NCBI GenBank assembly: GCA_020466095.1
Contig: CM035806.1
Location: 166,963,371-167,027,370, forward strand
Direction: 5' to 3'
DNA length: 64,000 bases
Origin: Chlorops oryzae
Taxonomy: Eukaryota; Arthropoda; Insecta; Diptera; Chloropidae
Both the position numbers and the translations under genes were made by a program. A model generated the notes under the pieces. It was not told where the DNA came from and did no database searches. It saw only the letters and a program-made list of their open reading frames with translations. Positions 36,519-47,719 of this stretch are shown here, piece by piece. Position 1 is the stretch's first letter, and each line of letters begins with the position of its first letter.

Positions 36519-36701
36519 CAGTATTCCTCGGATATACGGACACCATGAATACAAACATTCTCCTTACGAAAGCACACGAAAACTTGTGCCATTGCTATCC
36601 TTCAATCTACAAAACTCATATCGACATAGGAATTTTTCGCTTTTTAAAAGGCATTCCCTGTAATTTTTGATGCTGCTTATACATATATCCGGGGAATACT
36701 G
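36519..36701. repeat. 183-bp pogo/Tc1-like MITE with TA flanks
   Basis: Left end CAGTATTCCTCGGATATACG and the complement of the right end CAGTATTCCCCGGATATATG match closely. TA flanks at 36517-36518 and 36702-36703. No coding capacity. Confidence 0.78.
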
Positions 36702-37673
36702 TAGCAAGGAAGAAAAACGTTTTCCTTCTTTCTGTGTTTTCACCATTCAATTTACATATATAATTTATAAGCGCCTAAATCCTAGTGAGAAAATTTTTTT
36801 TACGGACTTATTTCGAAACCTAAAAAAAGAAGAAGCAGACAAAAATGAAACTGGCGATCCTGCACTTGCAATTCATAGAATGATTCTTTTAAATAGAGGT
36901 TTTTATGAGGGCGAGGGAGCGTGCGCATTCCTCATATGATTTTTTTTTCGCTATCGCAGCATCCAGAATAACAATGACTGGTGTCACACGCGTTCTGAAT
37001 ACACTCGCTATGACGTCATCAATTTTTGTAGGTCGACTTTCCCTACTGGGTGTGAGTAAGTATACAATAGCTTTCGTATACAATCGGATTTCAGGTCATT
37101 AAAAAAAATAAAGCAGCGAGTTGCTTAAAGTGCCATTTCCAATTATGCGTCAGCTGCGTTGCGTCATTTGACGCAAATTTCAACATATGCAAACATATGG
37201 GAGGAGCAGTACAAATCGATTACGTGCGTCAAATTTCCGAAAAGTTGAATAGTTCACGCAGCGTGAAATTGTGACAAATTGCGTATAACAGTTGAAAAAA
37301 TATGAATATAACAGTGTTGTAGAAACTATTGAGTATCTACTGGAGAAATTTTCCAGACATTGCCACAACTTTTGTGGCCTCTTAAGCTATGCAACTTTTC
37401 TGAGCCAATCTAAACATAAGCGGGGAGAAGGTTTGAGAAAATAGTTCAGTTAAACTTGGCCGTCTCTTTTTCTACAAAAAAAAAAAAAAAACCAATTTAT
37501 TATGATATGTCCAAAAAAGTGCAACTGTGTTTTCTTATTATAACAGCAAATGCCTAACTTTTGTGAGTGGAATCGTAACGTACTTACTATATTTACGCAC
37601 TGACTCGAATCGACTAATTGTTTTAACTTTTAAAACGGGAACGTTTTGAACTCAATAACTACTACAATAATTA

Positions 37674-38045
37674 TTTAAATTCAACACCTAGATGTAGGCT
37701 TTCGAATATATAAAATCCAATTAATATCATTTTAACCCTTTACAAGTGGAACTTTATTAGGACTCAAAGAAGATTTAGAAGAAATCCTTGCTCATAACCA
37801 GGGCTCGGATTTTGTTGACCTTTAAAAATTTAAAGCATACTTTATGGCGTACAAATTTGGTTCAACTCACATAAAGTTAAGATTAAAATCGATTTTTAAC
37901 CTCAATGTGGATTTTTTTCAAGTTAGAAAAGCGCTTTGAAGTTCAATTTTTGCTAAACTTAATCGCAAAGTGTTGCTAAGAAAAATAGTTCGCCCCATAA
38001 AGTATGCTTTAAATTTATAAAAGTCAACAAAAAGTCGAGCGCCGT
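37674..38045. repeat. Family B copy 3 (inverted, truncated) carrying a family C insertion
   Basis: The B part runs from TTCAACACCTAGATGTAGGC to CCTTGCTCATAAC (37798). Family C then starts at 37799 with CAGGGCTCGGATTTTGTTGA and ends in decayed form near 38045 (AAAGTCGAGCGC). The C insertion occupies the same B site as in the copy at 57920-58411. The B sequence does not resume on the far side. Confidence 0.75.
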
Positions 38046-38546
38046 TAATAATTTTTGAAGCGTTAATAAAACTATTAAATGCGAAGAAAGTTTGTCGCAC
38101 TTACTTAATTTATATATATATCATGCATTAAAGGGTTAATTGTCTTAAAAGTCTTAATTATTGCAGAAGGAAACTATCATTTTATCCCCACTTAAAAGCC
38201 TTCAGTGATTTCATCTTGCGATAACAAAAAAAAAAAAAAATTAATCGAAAATTCGATTAAAAGTTAATGTAATAACAAAAGATTTTTATAAAGCCATATG
38301 TTAATTAATTAATTCTAGTAATCATACAAGAGTTTTAAAATTATTGACAAAGTATTTCACTAAGGTTAAGTGCCCAACAAACATTTCAGTGCCACTGCCT
38401 TTATCCTTACATTTAGATGGTAAAAGAAAGAAGGGTATACTTATACAAATATATATAGTTCCATAAAATTGTGAAATTATTTAAGTGCCTATTTTTTTTG
38501 GATCTCTTTATGCCGTATTTAATTAAATTTAATCGTGAGTGATAAC

Positions 38547-38789
38547 TAGGGCTCGGGTTTTGTTGACTTTTAAAAATGTAAAGCATACTTTATGGCGGCA
38601 AAATTTTTCTTAACAACATTCTGTGAATCAGTTTGGCGAAATCGAACTTCAAAGAGCTTTTCTAACTTCAAAAAACTGCATATTGAAGTTAAAAATCGCT
38701 TTGAATCTTAGCTTTATGTGAGTTTAACAAAATTTTTACTCCCGAAAGTATGCATCAAATTTAAAAAAGTCAACAAAATCCGAGCCCTG
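38547..38789. mobile_element. Family C MITE (243 bp, hAT-like)
   Basis: Ends TAGGGCTCGGGTTTTGTTGA and (complement) CAGGGCTCGGATTTTGTTGA. Exact 8-bp duplication GTGATAAC at 38539-38546 and 38790-38797. The long inverted ends (~45 bases through AAAGCATACTTT) make the element nearly a hairpin. Confidence 0.9.
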
Positions 38790-39093
38790 GTGATAACAAT
38801 TTTTATTTGCAGAAAAAAAAAACAAATCATATTTTGGGGGAGATCACAATAGAATCATCCATAATCCTTTCACAGTTTCTCAAAGTTCTTTAATATGTAG
38901 AAAAGTTATTTCCTTTTACAATTTTGATCCATTTCTCTTTTCTTGTGGTCATTTGCCTAAAATTTCTATGGATATTATTTGATTCTTGCTACTCCCCCCC
39001 CCAAAATTAAAAGCAACATTTTTATTTATTTATTATTTTTTAAATTTTTTTTTGGTAAATACCGAAATTCGAATGAATTTTTTTCCACATCTA

Positions 39094-39140
39094 GGGCAAT
39101 AGAAAATATTTAAATTCAGCACCTAAAGGTATGCACTTAA
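39094..39140. repeat. Family B end fragment
   Basis: GGGCAATAGAAAATATTTAA then TTCAGCACCTAAAGGTATGC matches the B terminus, preceded by TA. The interior that follows does not match family B, so this is a fragment or a diverged relative. Confidence 0.6.
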
Positions 39141-39429
39141 GTATTGAATAAAAACGTTTTATAATTTTAGGCCAACTCAGACAGGAGTGCCTCCGATCCA
39201 TACGGAAATCCATTAGTGCTCGGAGAAGGTTAGAGGTCAGCGATTGAAAGAAACAAAGAACTACTAAGGAAGCAAAGTTTAAAGGAGCCATTTCCGATAG
39301 TAGAAAGCGATAACAGGAAGAGATACGCGACAAGATTTCAACAGAGATACATTGGGGTCTGGGATATAAAGTTGCGCACCTGTAGGACAACCCCGACCGA
39401 GCTACATAGATGAAGGCATTATGAATACT

Positions 39430-39650
39430 CAGCCCCGATTCTAAATACTCTAGGGAAAATTTCCCAGACGGATTCGAAAAAAATGTCTTCCATTCTAAGC
39501 ATCCTGGGAATGGTAATACATATAAAGGGAGCAAGAATTTTGAACATTGTTAAGCAAAGGTCTTTTTTTTATTGTCGCTTAGAATACTTCCTCTTTCAAT
39601 GGAGAAAAAAATTCTAGGGAAAAAATTTACGGGGAATATTCATTTAGAAT
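39430..39650. repeat. Family G MITE, copy 1, interrupted at its right end
   Basis: It starts AGCCCCGATTCTAAATACTC and shares interior words with 50300-50534 in the opposite orientation (CCATTCTAAGCAT, CATATAAAGGGAGCAAGAAT, GTTAAGCAAAGG). Its expected right end (GAATCGGGGCTG) is split: GAAT stops at 39650 and ATAGGGCTGA resumes at 43191, on the other side of a 3.5-kb insertion. Confidence 0.75.
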
Positions 39651-40602
39651 CCCAACTAACAAAATAGGTCGAAAATAAGTCGATTCGACTGCGTTTAAGG
39701 GCACACTATTTGTTTGACCTGACCTAAATAAAGCAAAATTACGTCCATTCGACGTTGATTCGTCGAAAGTGGGGAATAGAATGGAAGTCGATTGGCAGTA
39801 ATAATAGGGCATAATAAGGCATTTAGTTGTTAAAGTTAGGGAGTTAAGAATGCAGTTCGACCAAAAATAAGTATAAAAGAAGTCAAAAGGACGTCGAAAT
39901 TACGAAATTTTCACCTAAACTGGGCTTATGAATTAAATGAATTCAAGTAGAGAAAAAGAGAAAGATATAGGTATAATAATTTCTTACTTATTAATATGTA
40001 TTTACACATAGTGCAATGAATGAAAGAATGAAAATTCTAGCAACTACTTATGTTATTTGAAAAAAAGAATAAATAAAATATGGGTTTTATGGAAAAATAT
40101 TTTCGATTCACAAAACCAAATTATATATGCCAGCTAAGATTTATGGTGAAAGTATTTCTTGCAATTCTGAATTTTTCACGGGCCATTTCAATTATGAAAA
40201 ATAAAAGAAAATTTTATTTAAAAAAATTTTTTTTTCATACTGAAACTGATTGAGAAGAAGAATTTGCAAACTGAAATACGAAACAAGATGGCAGAACGTA
40301 AACATGGACCACAAAGTCGAATATCCTTGTTTTCTTAACCAAATAGGTCAAATTCCATAAGGTATTCTAACTTATTGAGGCATTCTAGAGACATTTCGAC
40401 CTAATTCGGCGTTTTGCCTTTAAATCGCCTTGAAAGTAAATATTCCGCCAAAATACTCGACATTTCACAATCACGTGCGTGCAATGTACATTTAGCGCAA
40501 ATAGAAAGAGATATGGCGTGACGTCATGAAGGAGTTTTTCATGACGTGGTTGTTGTCTTGCATGTGAATCAAGGGAACTTTTGTGTTTTATTTTTATATT
40601 TG

Positions 40603-40847
40603 AAGAGCTTAGGAACAAAAGGTGACATTTGCACTTTTTATTTTTTTGAGTAAATTGAGAAATTAAATATTAAAAAGTAACTTTTTGCCCCAGAAGCAGC
40701 TTTTCAAGCTCATTTTTCTTCGAAGCAAGTAACTTTTTAAACTAATCTTACCGGATGATGATAAAAGTCAACCTTTTGAGTCGTATAAAAATGAAAAACC
40801 CAAAAATTCCAAACACGTAAATGTCACCTTTTGTTCCTAAGCTCCTC
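40603..40847. repeat. Family H MITE (245 bp)
   Basis: The 26-base inverted end GAGCTTAGGAACAAAAGGTG plus ACATTT is perfect at both ends, with a few more matching bases outside. No coding capacity. Only one copy was seen in the window. Confidence 0.8.
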
Positions 40848-41474
40848 ATTTAACTAACGATTTAATTAAAAAATCCTATTTTTTTGTTGTATTTTACGCC
40901 GAGATTTAACTAAATCGAGTTTTGGTCCCGGTCAACAAACTGGGCATATATTTATGTTTGAATTAATGCATAAAAAACTCAAAACTTTTTACTTTGGAAA
41001 ATAATAAATGTATTCTCTTACAGACAGACAGACAGACAGACAGACGGACAAATGAACAGACGGACAAATGAACAGACGGAGGGGCATACTTAAATATAAG
41101 CTTAATATAAAAAGGGCGTAACATGCATTTTCAGTATTTTACAGGAAAAAAAATAACTGAATAAAAGAGGAAGATTTGTAGTTTTGACTTTTTAATGTAG
41201 TTATTATAAGAAAGTCTAAGTAATTGAATACTGTAAAATTGTTTAACCATTTTATATTTCCCATAAAACTGTTTTCGGTTTAAAATGTAATCCTTCAAAA
41301 TATTTGTGCATTTCAAGTTGAATTTTTAGTCGAAATGAATTCAGATTCTAGAGCATGCCTGTATATGATATGACCATCTACGAAATTCATCTATATTAAG
41401 CTAACGATATGTCTTTTTTACTCTATAGAAAAATATTGAAAACATTACCTACTATTTTCAAAAAAGAAAAACAT

Positions 41475-41613
41475 TAAGGGGTCTCATGCAAAACATTTAC
41501 ACCGTGTAAACTGAGTTAAGTAAGTAAAAAAGTCAAAATTTCATACAAAATTTGACAGTTTTATTAACTTTTCTCAGTTTACACGGTGTAGCTGCGTTCC
41601 ATGAGGACTCTTA
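41475..41613. repeat. Small TTAA-type MITE with ~40-base inverted ends
   Basis: The left end GGGGTCTCATGCAAAACATT (then TACACCGTGTAAACTGAG) is matched by the complement of the right end, GAGTCCTCATGGAACGCAGC (then TACACCGTGTAAACTGAG). TTAA is on the left and TTAT on the right. The ends resemble those of the 738-bp element at 28480. Confidence 0.7.
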
Positions 41614-41864
41614 TTGTGATTTTAAATATTTGAAATAAAACACAAATTTACTGCATTTGTACATAAAAATAAACATAAATAAAACACAAAAATTGGCTTG
41701 AGTTACACTCAAAACAACATCAGCGTCATATGAGAAGTTCTGACGTGACGTCATTTGCGCAGTGAGAGCTGAGAGCATCATGCTCTTTGGCGCTACGTTA
41801 GATCAAAAACATTCACGCTCTTATGAATTGGGCAAATATAGGGCAGAACAAGGCATATGATTTT

Positions 41865-42736
41865 TATACCCGACACACTCTGTGTCGAGGGTATATTGCG
41901 TTTGTGTGGTTGTGTGTAACACCCAGAACTAGTCGAGATAGACCATACAAAATATATATAGAAATGATCAGTGTCACCAGGAGATTCGATTTAGACATGT
42001 CCGTCCGTCTGTCCGTCTGTCCGTCTGTCCGTCTGTTTGTATACAGTTATCTTATCGAAGAAATTGAGCTATCTTGACAAAATTTGGTATGCGTGCTCAC
42101 GGGGACATGAGTAAGAACAAGTTCGAGAATGGACCCGATCGGACCATTTTTAGGGGTACCTCTAGTACTAGGGTCTGTAACGAAAATCACAAAAACTGCT
42201 CTAAATCCGATGTTTTTCAAGATATTTTGATGAAATTTGATATTTGATCATATTGAAAGGCCAGTAATATTATTTCCGAAAATTAGAAAAGTGGGCGTGG
42301 CAGAAGGGCGGTTTTCGAAAATTGTCTCCTACACCCGAAATTCAAATGGGACTTGAACGAAATTTGGCACTTATGCTTCCTATGTAGCCTTAAACATCCT
42401 TCCAAAAAATTTCCTTGATCGGTCCATTTTTAAGGGTACCTCCAGTACTAGGGTCTGTCACAAAAATCCCAAAACTGCCTTAAAGTCGGACTTTTTCGAA
42501 ATATTTTAATGAAACTTAGAATTTGAGCGCATATTTAAGCCTCCGATTAGAATTCAAAAAAATTGGAAAAGTGGGCGTGGAAAAAGGGCGGGTTTCATAA
42601 ACAAATTCAACAAAAGTCGGTATATGGGGCCCGTAATGGCCTTAAACACCTCTTGATATTAAAAATTATTTGAAGATGTGTGTCTGTGTCGGGTATTCTA
42701 TTGTCAGGCTCGCCTGACTATAACACCCTTACTTGT
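41865..42736. repeat. Family A interspersed repeat, copy 2 (inverted)
   Basis: The hairpin end ATACCCGACACACTCTGTGT, then CGAGGGTAT, lies at the left. The other end, CAGGCTCGCCTGACTATAAC then ACCCTTACTTGT, is at the right. It is ~872 bp, with a longer (CTGTCCGT)n block at 42000-42040 than copy 1. It lies inside the 3.5-kb insertion. Confidence 0.85.
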
Positions 42737-43229
42737 TTTAGTTTGACTTATTTCGTCCTAATCGACAATTTGACTTTAAGGTCGAAAAATCAAGACTACT
42801 CGACTTATACGTTGAAGTATCCAATAAAATAAGTCAATTTTTGCCTTAATATAGCCTTTAAAGTAAAACGGACTTGATACTTGAATTTAAGGTAAAAATT
42901 TGGTTTATATGCCTTAAAAACTTCAGATAATTTCGAAATCAAAGTCAAGTCACTTCTAAGGCATTAAGGAGGGCATTTTTAACATTTTTTCAACCAAAAA
43001 TTTTATTAAAAGTTGAAATGTCTTTGAAGGCATCGCAAAGGTAGAATTTAACTAATTTCTACCTTGAAAAAAAGACTTTAAAGACAGGTAATTTATAAGG
43101 CAAAAAAAACGGTCAAAAATAGGGAAAATTCAACCAAACTAGGTCGAATGGACTTAATGCTGGTCAGATTTCCCTATCCTGCTTGTTGGGATAGGGCTGA
43201 TATATTATTAAAATGTTTTTTTTTTTTTC

Positions 43230-43990
43230 AACCCACGAGACTAAGCCAGAAGAAGATCAGGATTTAATAGACGCGAACTAAAAAAAAAAAAAAAACAGGC
43301 TTCCGGCCCCAGGCAAAATACCAGCACAAGTCCTAAAGGTAATTGCCGTACATCGACCACAATTTCTTCTCAGTATCGGTATAACCCCCGTGTGTACACA
43401 CCTGATGTATGGAAAAAAAACAGATACTTGTACTCATATACAAGGGGAGAAGGTGCAGTAAAAACACCCTCTTCTGTGTACACCTGGTCATTCTCGACAC
43501 AGCGGGAAACTTACTTGAAAAACTGATAAAACTCAGACACGAAAACGAAATCCAAAGAGTATAGCCAGCTATAAAACGGATCCCTTAAGAGGAGATCTGA
43601 GGGGATCACGTTTGCCTGCCGAACCTTTTCGGATAGTGCCGTATTCGTCATTGCCATTGATCTTCTAGTACCACCAAAGAGAAGGGAGAGATAACTACCA
43701 AAACTTGAGAATACATGCAGTCCCCCCCAAAAGAAAAATACGAGGCAATCAACCGACATACGGAAAACTACTGTCAAGAACGATGGAGAGAAAAAGTGCG
43801 AGACTTGAGAACATTAATCCAGATAAGCTTGTGTATTAAACGATAGAAGAAAAAAAAAAGCCCTGACGACTGAAAGGATTACTACGGATTATGCTGAGCA
43901 AGTCCCGAAAAAGAAAAAAATCTGACCTTGGTGGTCGCCAAGAATATAATAGAAGCAAATGAAGAAATAGCAGAGAACCTTCTATGGCGA
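43230..43990 (+). pseudogene. Non-LTR retrotransposon reverse-transcriptase remnant
   Basis: Short plus-strand runs in shifting frames resemble the palm region of jockey/R1-type reverse transcriptases: KIPAQVLKVIAVHRPQFLLS at about 43317-43376, WKKKQILVLIYKGRR at about 43410-43455, and LVILDTAGNLLEKLIKL at about 43487-43537. These correspond to the family blocks around PGPDGIPAEVLK, W..Q.LVLI.KG and Y RP.C.LDTAGKL.E. Frameshifts and stops separate them, so the element is dead. The borders are approximate and the following 450 bases have only faint similarity. Confidence 0.7.
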
Positions 43991-44019
43991 ATCCCGAGCG
44001 CCCATAGAGTGAGTGCGCA

Positions 44020-44641
44020 TAAAAATGATCGGATTAGGTCTTGAAAACGCACAGTTGTTTCTAGTGGGTGTGGGCCACCCTAGGCAGTTGCGAACTTTGC
44101 CGCCACGTCAGACAGCATCCTAATTTTCGCCTTTTCTGCTATTGATCCATTGACAGTCAGAATTTGCCGCACCTCAAAAATGTCCAGCCCTAGGCAGCTG
44201 GCCTATGTCGCCTATTCGGTAAATCCGCCACTGGATGCGGTTAGGCATATTCCTGTCGCCAAAATAAAAATGATTATAATATTTATAAGCATACTTTTTG
44301 GTGCTGAATTTAAAAATATTCTCTTTCCTTCTATGTTTAATGTTTTTGTGTTTTGTTTCGTTCCTTTTTGCGTTCGATTCCCGCAAATACGCTAGAAGTT
44401 TTTCTTGTTGAATCATTTATGCAGATTTTTCCCGCCCGCCCCCTCTAATTTCCCATTGATCGTCGGGATTTTGTTTTTTTCATCATATCTAGACACAAAA
44501 TTGTTGCAGTCCCTTAGTCTTAAAAAAAAAAAAAATTAAAGCAAGTTTTTGATAGCCGCGTAGTCAACGCCATCGTTAATGAGCTGAGCCCAAAGCCTTT
44601 CGATTACTTGAGCAAGTTTCTGTTATACTCATACGCAAAGG

Positions 44642-44683
<42 letters not shown>

Positions 44684-45240
44684 AAGGTAATAAAACAAAA
44701 TTAAAAAAAAATCATATGTAAATAATTATATATATTTTTTTTATTAAATACAAATTAAATAAAACTAAAGGATGCTGAAATAAATTCATTTAAGACTTAT
44801 GTTTTAATATCACAAGCGCGCGCACAATAATTCATTAACTTATGACAATTTCTTTGCTTCTTAATAAATTGATATAACTTACGAAAATATAGTAGATGCA
44901 TACAATAGATTTTTTTATTTTTTTTTTAAATATTGTATATGTAGGTATGAAAGTTATTGAATTTATATCTTCTAGGGTACTACGCTTGGGATTAGTTCTC
45001 GCGAAACATTTGAATGTTTAATGTAAACAAACAAAATTTTCGAATAAATTGAATGCTTATACTAAGCTAAATCTCTTTAGTTACTTGCCAAGTAACCTCA
45101 TATTACTCTTGCCAAATAAGAAGACGAAGAAGTATAAGAAAGGCGAAACAAAAACACTCAAAAACGAAATAAAGGTCGGGCACTTTATATGTTCCAAGTC
45201 AAGGTGCAAAATTTTTCATCATTAAAAGAATAACGTGGGC
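44020..45240. other. AT-rich tract with poly-A and a family B fragment
   Basis: It has repeated phrases CCCTAGGCAG(T/C)TG at about 44080 and 44193, a family B end at about 44280-44335 (AAGCATACTTTTTGGTGCTG), and a ~40-base poly-A near 44641-44680. No gene recognised. Confidence 0.5.
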
Positions 45241-45271
45241 CTGTCAATATGCTGCCAAGCATATTGTTACC

Positions 45272-46060
45272 CAGCGGCCAACAGTGCCTACTGCCTACGA
45301 AGTATACGAGACTGTAAGCGAACTGGCCTACTAAAAGCTTACAAAGTATACGAGACTGTAAGCGAACTGTTTACCAATAGCTTACAAGGTATACGAGATT
45401 GTAGGCGACCTGACTACCAATAGCTTACAAAGTATACGAAATTGTAAGCGACCTACCAAACTAAAACCTTACAAAGTATACGAGATTGTAGGCGACCTGA
45501 CTACCAATAGCTTACAAAGTATACGAGACTGTAAGCGACCTGTCTACCAATAGCTTACAAAGTATATGAGATAGTAGGCGATCTGTCTACCAATAGCTTA
45601 CAAAGTATACGAGATTGTAAGCGACCTGCCAAACTAAAAGCTTACAAGGTATACGAGACTGTAGGCGACCTGTCTACCAATAGCTTACAAAGTATACGAA
45701 ATTGTAAGCGACCTGGCCTACTAAAACCTTACAAAGTATACGAAATTGTAGGCGACCTGCCTACCAATAGCTTACAAAGTATACGAAACTGTAAGCGACC
45801 TGGCCTACTAAAACCTTACAAAGTATACGAGACTGTAAGCGACCTGCCTACTAAAACCTTACAAAGTATACGAAACTGTAAGCGACCTGGCCTACCAATA
45901 GCTTACTTTGTGCGGTAGTGGTAGGCGTTCAGTCTTAAAAAACGGTCACGCTCGAACAGAAGTATACTAGGATGGTATATGAGGTCGCATGCATTACCGC
46001 TTACGGCATGCGAAATGTGTGTGCGGTTCATGGCTTCTGCAAGCAGCATTTTGGCCGATG
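45272..46060. repeat. Family K element with ~14-unit internal minisatellite
   Basis: The ends and body match the copy at 31798-32065. Between them, 45296-45906 holds about 14 units of ~43.6 bp (CTTACAAAGTATACGAGACT, then GTAAGCGACCTG, then a variable CTACCAATAG or CTACTAAAAC). Unit types alternate (GTAGGCG versus GTAAGCG; CCAATAG versus CTAAAAC), which suggests two-unit higher-order duplication. A short open frame at the start of the array is a by-product of the repeat. Confidence 0.88.
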
Positions 46061-47119
46061 GGTGGTAGTAGCGCTTTTATACATGTATTTATGTAGGTAT
46101 GTATTTTTTTACGAATCGAATTGAGACTGTGCAGTAATTTCGATTACTCTTCGACTACTAATCCCAGAGATCTATACCCTTGACATTTGCACTACAAAGT
46201 ATTCATACTAATTTTTTAATATTGACTATCATTGAAAGGTAGTAATAGATATTTTCCTGCATGTAGCTGGCCTATTCCAAGACTTAACCGCTTATCGTCA
46301 ATTGGAGATGAATTGTACCATTTTTCCGGGAGTAATAGAATCCTGAATATAATTTATACTTGTGTGTCTCCCACTCGATCAAATTTTTGCTTGATACTCT
46401 CTAGATATGCTAGTCCATTCTCATCGAAGAAATTTTGTAAATAATGACTGGTCCTCGACCCTGTAGGCAATCAATCCGGGGCGTAATTCATATTTTAATC
46501 AAATGGCCCTTCATTGTCATTACTGCAATGAAAAATTTCGTATGGAAAATTTCTCTTCCTAATGATTAAATCCTAAATGCAGCTGCCTTTTGAAATACAT
46601 TAACAATATCTCGAAGAATTTACAGTGTGAACACACCTACCTACTCTCTAATTAATATAAAAAAAAAAAGCCTTAATAATTTGTTGATAAAGAAGACCCT
46701 TCATTAGAGGCAGAGAAAAAATAGTTATATTGAAAGTATAATTTTGATGAATTCGCTTAAATGGTAGGAGGTTCGTTAAATAGAGAAGTTCTTCCTACTG
46801 TATTTGTGTGTATGTATTGAAATCAATATACAGATATAACGAATACATGTATATATATATATCGCGATTGAAATGAACTAATTAAAGCTGCTTATTATCG
46901 ATCTAATTAAAGCTAATTAAATATAATTCACTTAAATAATGAAATGAAAAAACCAATAATTTTATATTAACTCACTTGCTGCCCAAGCAATCCAAGGACA
47001 TTGCGCTCATTGGGGTTTCCACTCAACCAAATTAGATCACTCAATACCAAATAGGAACGAGTATTAAAGCAGTGCTTATCATGAGCACTCTTACTCTAGC
47101 AGTTAGAAATGTCGATAGA

Positions 47120-47157
47120 GATAGATAAATAGGGATAGAGCGACAGAGAGATAGAGA

Positions 47158-47225
<68 letters not shown>

Positions 47226-47275
47226 TTGAGAGACAGAGAGAAAGATAGATTGAGAGGCAGAGAGAAAGAGAGAGT
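47120..47275. repeat. (GA)n microsatellite downstream of SPoCk
   Basis: About 150 bases of GAGA with GATA and GACA interruptions, lying roughly 450 bases past the SPoCk stop codon. GAGA-type tracts can bind GAGA factor in flies, but here the position downstream suggests a plain microsatellite. Confidence 0.9.
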
Positions 47276-47719
47276 TTGTGAATGAAAAAAATTGAGAATT
47301 AAAAAAAAAACAGAAGAATTTTTACTGAGTTTTCTTTGCCAAGAAGAAATCCAATTGGATGTACATGAAATGGAAAAATAGAGTATTAGAACTGCAGCAC
47401 ATTTTTCGCTCAGTCGGTCAAGTAAATTTTCACACTCAAAATTTTTTGCTCAATTTCACCTATAAACTTTTGATTGCCATTGTTATTGTTGTGGTTGTGT
47501 CTGTCTTGCCCGCCTTTCTTGTAATTTCGTTTTATCGCTTGCTCTCTCAAATTTCCTACTGTACTGTTTTCTGTTTTCTGGTTTCTCTTTTCGTTTTTCT
47601 TTTTACCTTTCTCTTTTTCATATTCTTATCTCTCCTTTCTCCTTCCTACTTCCTACTTCCTTTCCGTTGCAGTTTTAATCACATTTCTCATTCAACAATC
47701 TTCCAGCGCTCGCGTTTTG

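Larger units (their letters stand above)
39651..43190. mobile_element. 3.5-kb non-coding insertion within family G
   Basis: The borders are CCCAACTAACA and (complement) CCCAACAAGCA, so the ends are short imperfect inverted repeats, and AT lies at both junctions. AGGTCGA-type words are frequent in both subterminal regions. The interior carries family A copy 2, the H MITE (40603-40847), the small TTAA-type element (41475-41613) and a CAGA microsatellite (41022-41048). No open frame with recognisable homology is present. The insertion is inferred from the split family G end; the element class is unknown. Confidence 0.6.
27796..47719. other. 20-kb gene-poor, transposon-dense stretch
   Basis: No gene could be supported between the UGT stop and the SPoCk 3' end. 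Annotated separately are a TTAA-type MITE, families A, B, C, G, H and K, hAT-like, pogo-like and 3.5-kb elements, a reverse-transcriptase remnant and microsatellites. Remaining sequence (for example 31020-31640, 33570-34500, 36710-37670, 38800-39090, 46060-47110) is AT-rich with poly-A/T runs, including a ~40-base poly-A at about 44641-44680, and shows nothing I can interpret. Confidence 0.55.

Noticed and set aside
39091..39534. 147-aa minus-strand open frame
   Set aside because: It spans a family B end and a family G MITE, and its composition and lack of homology give no support for a gene.
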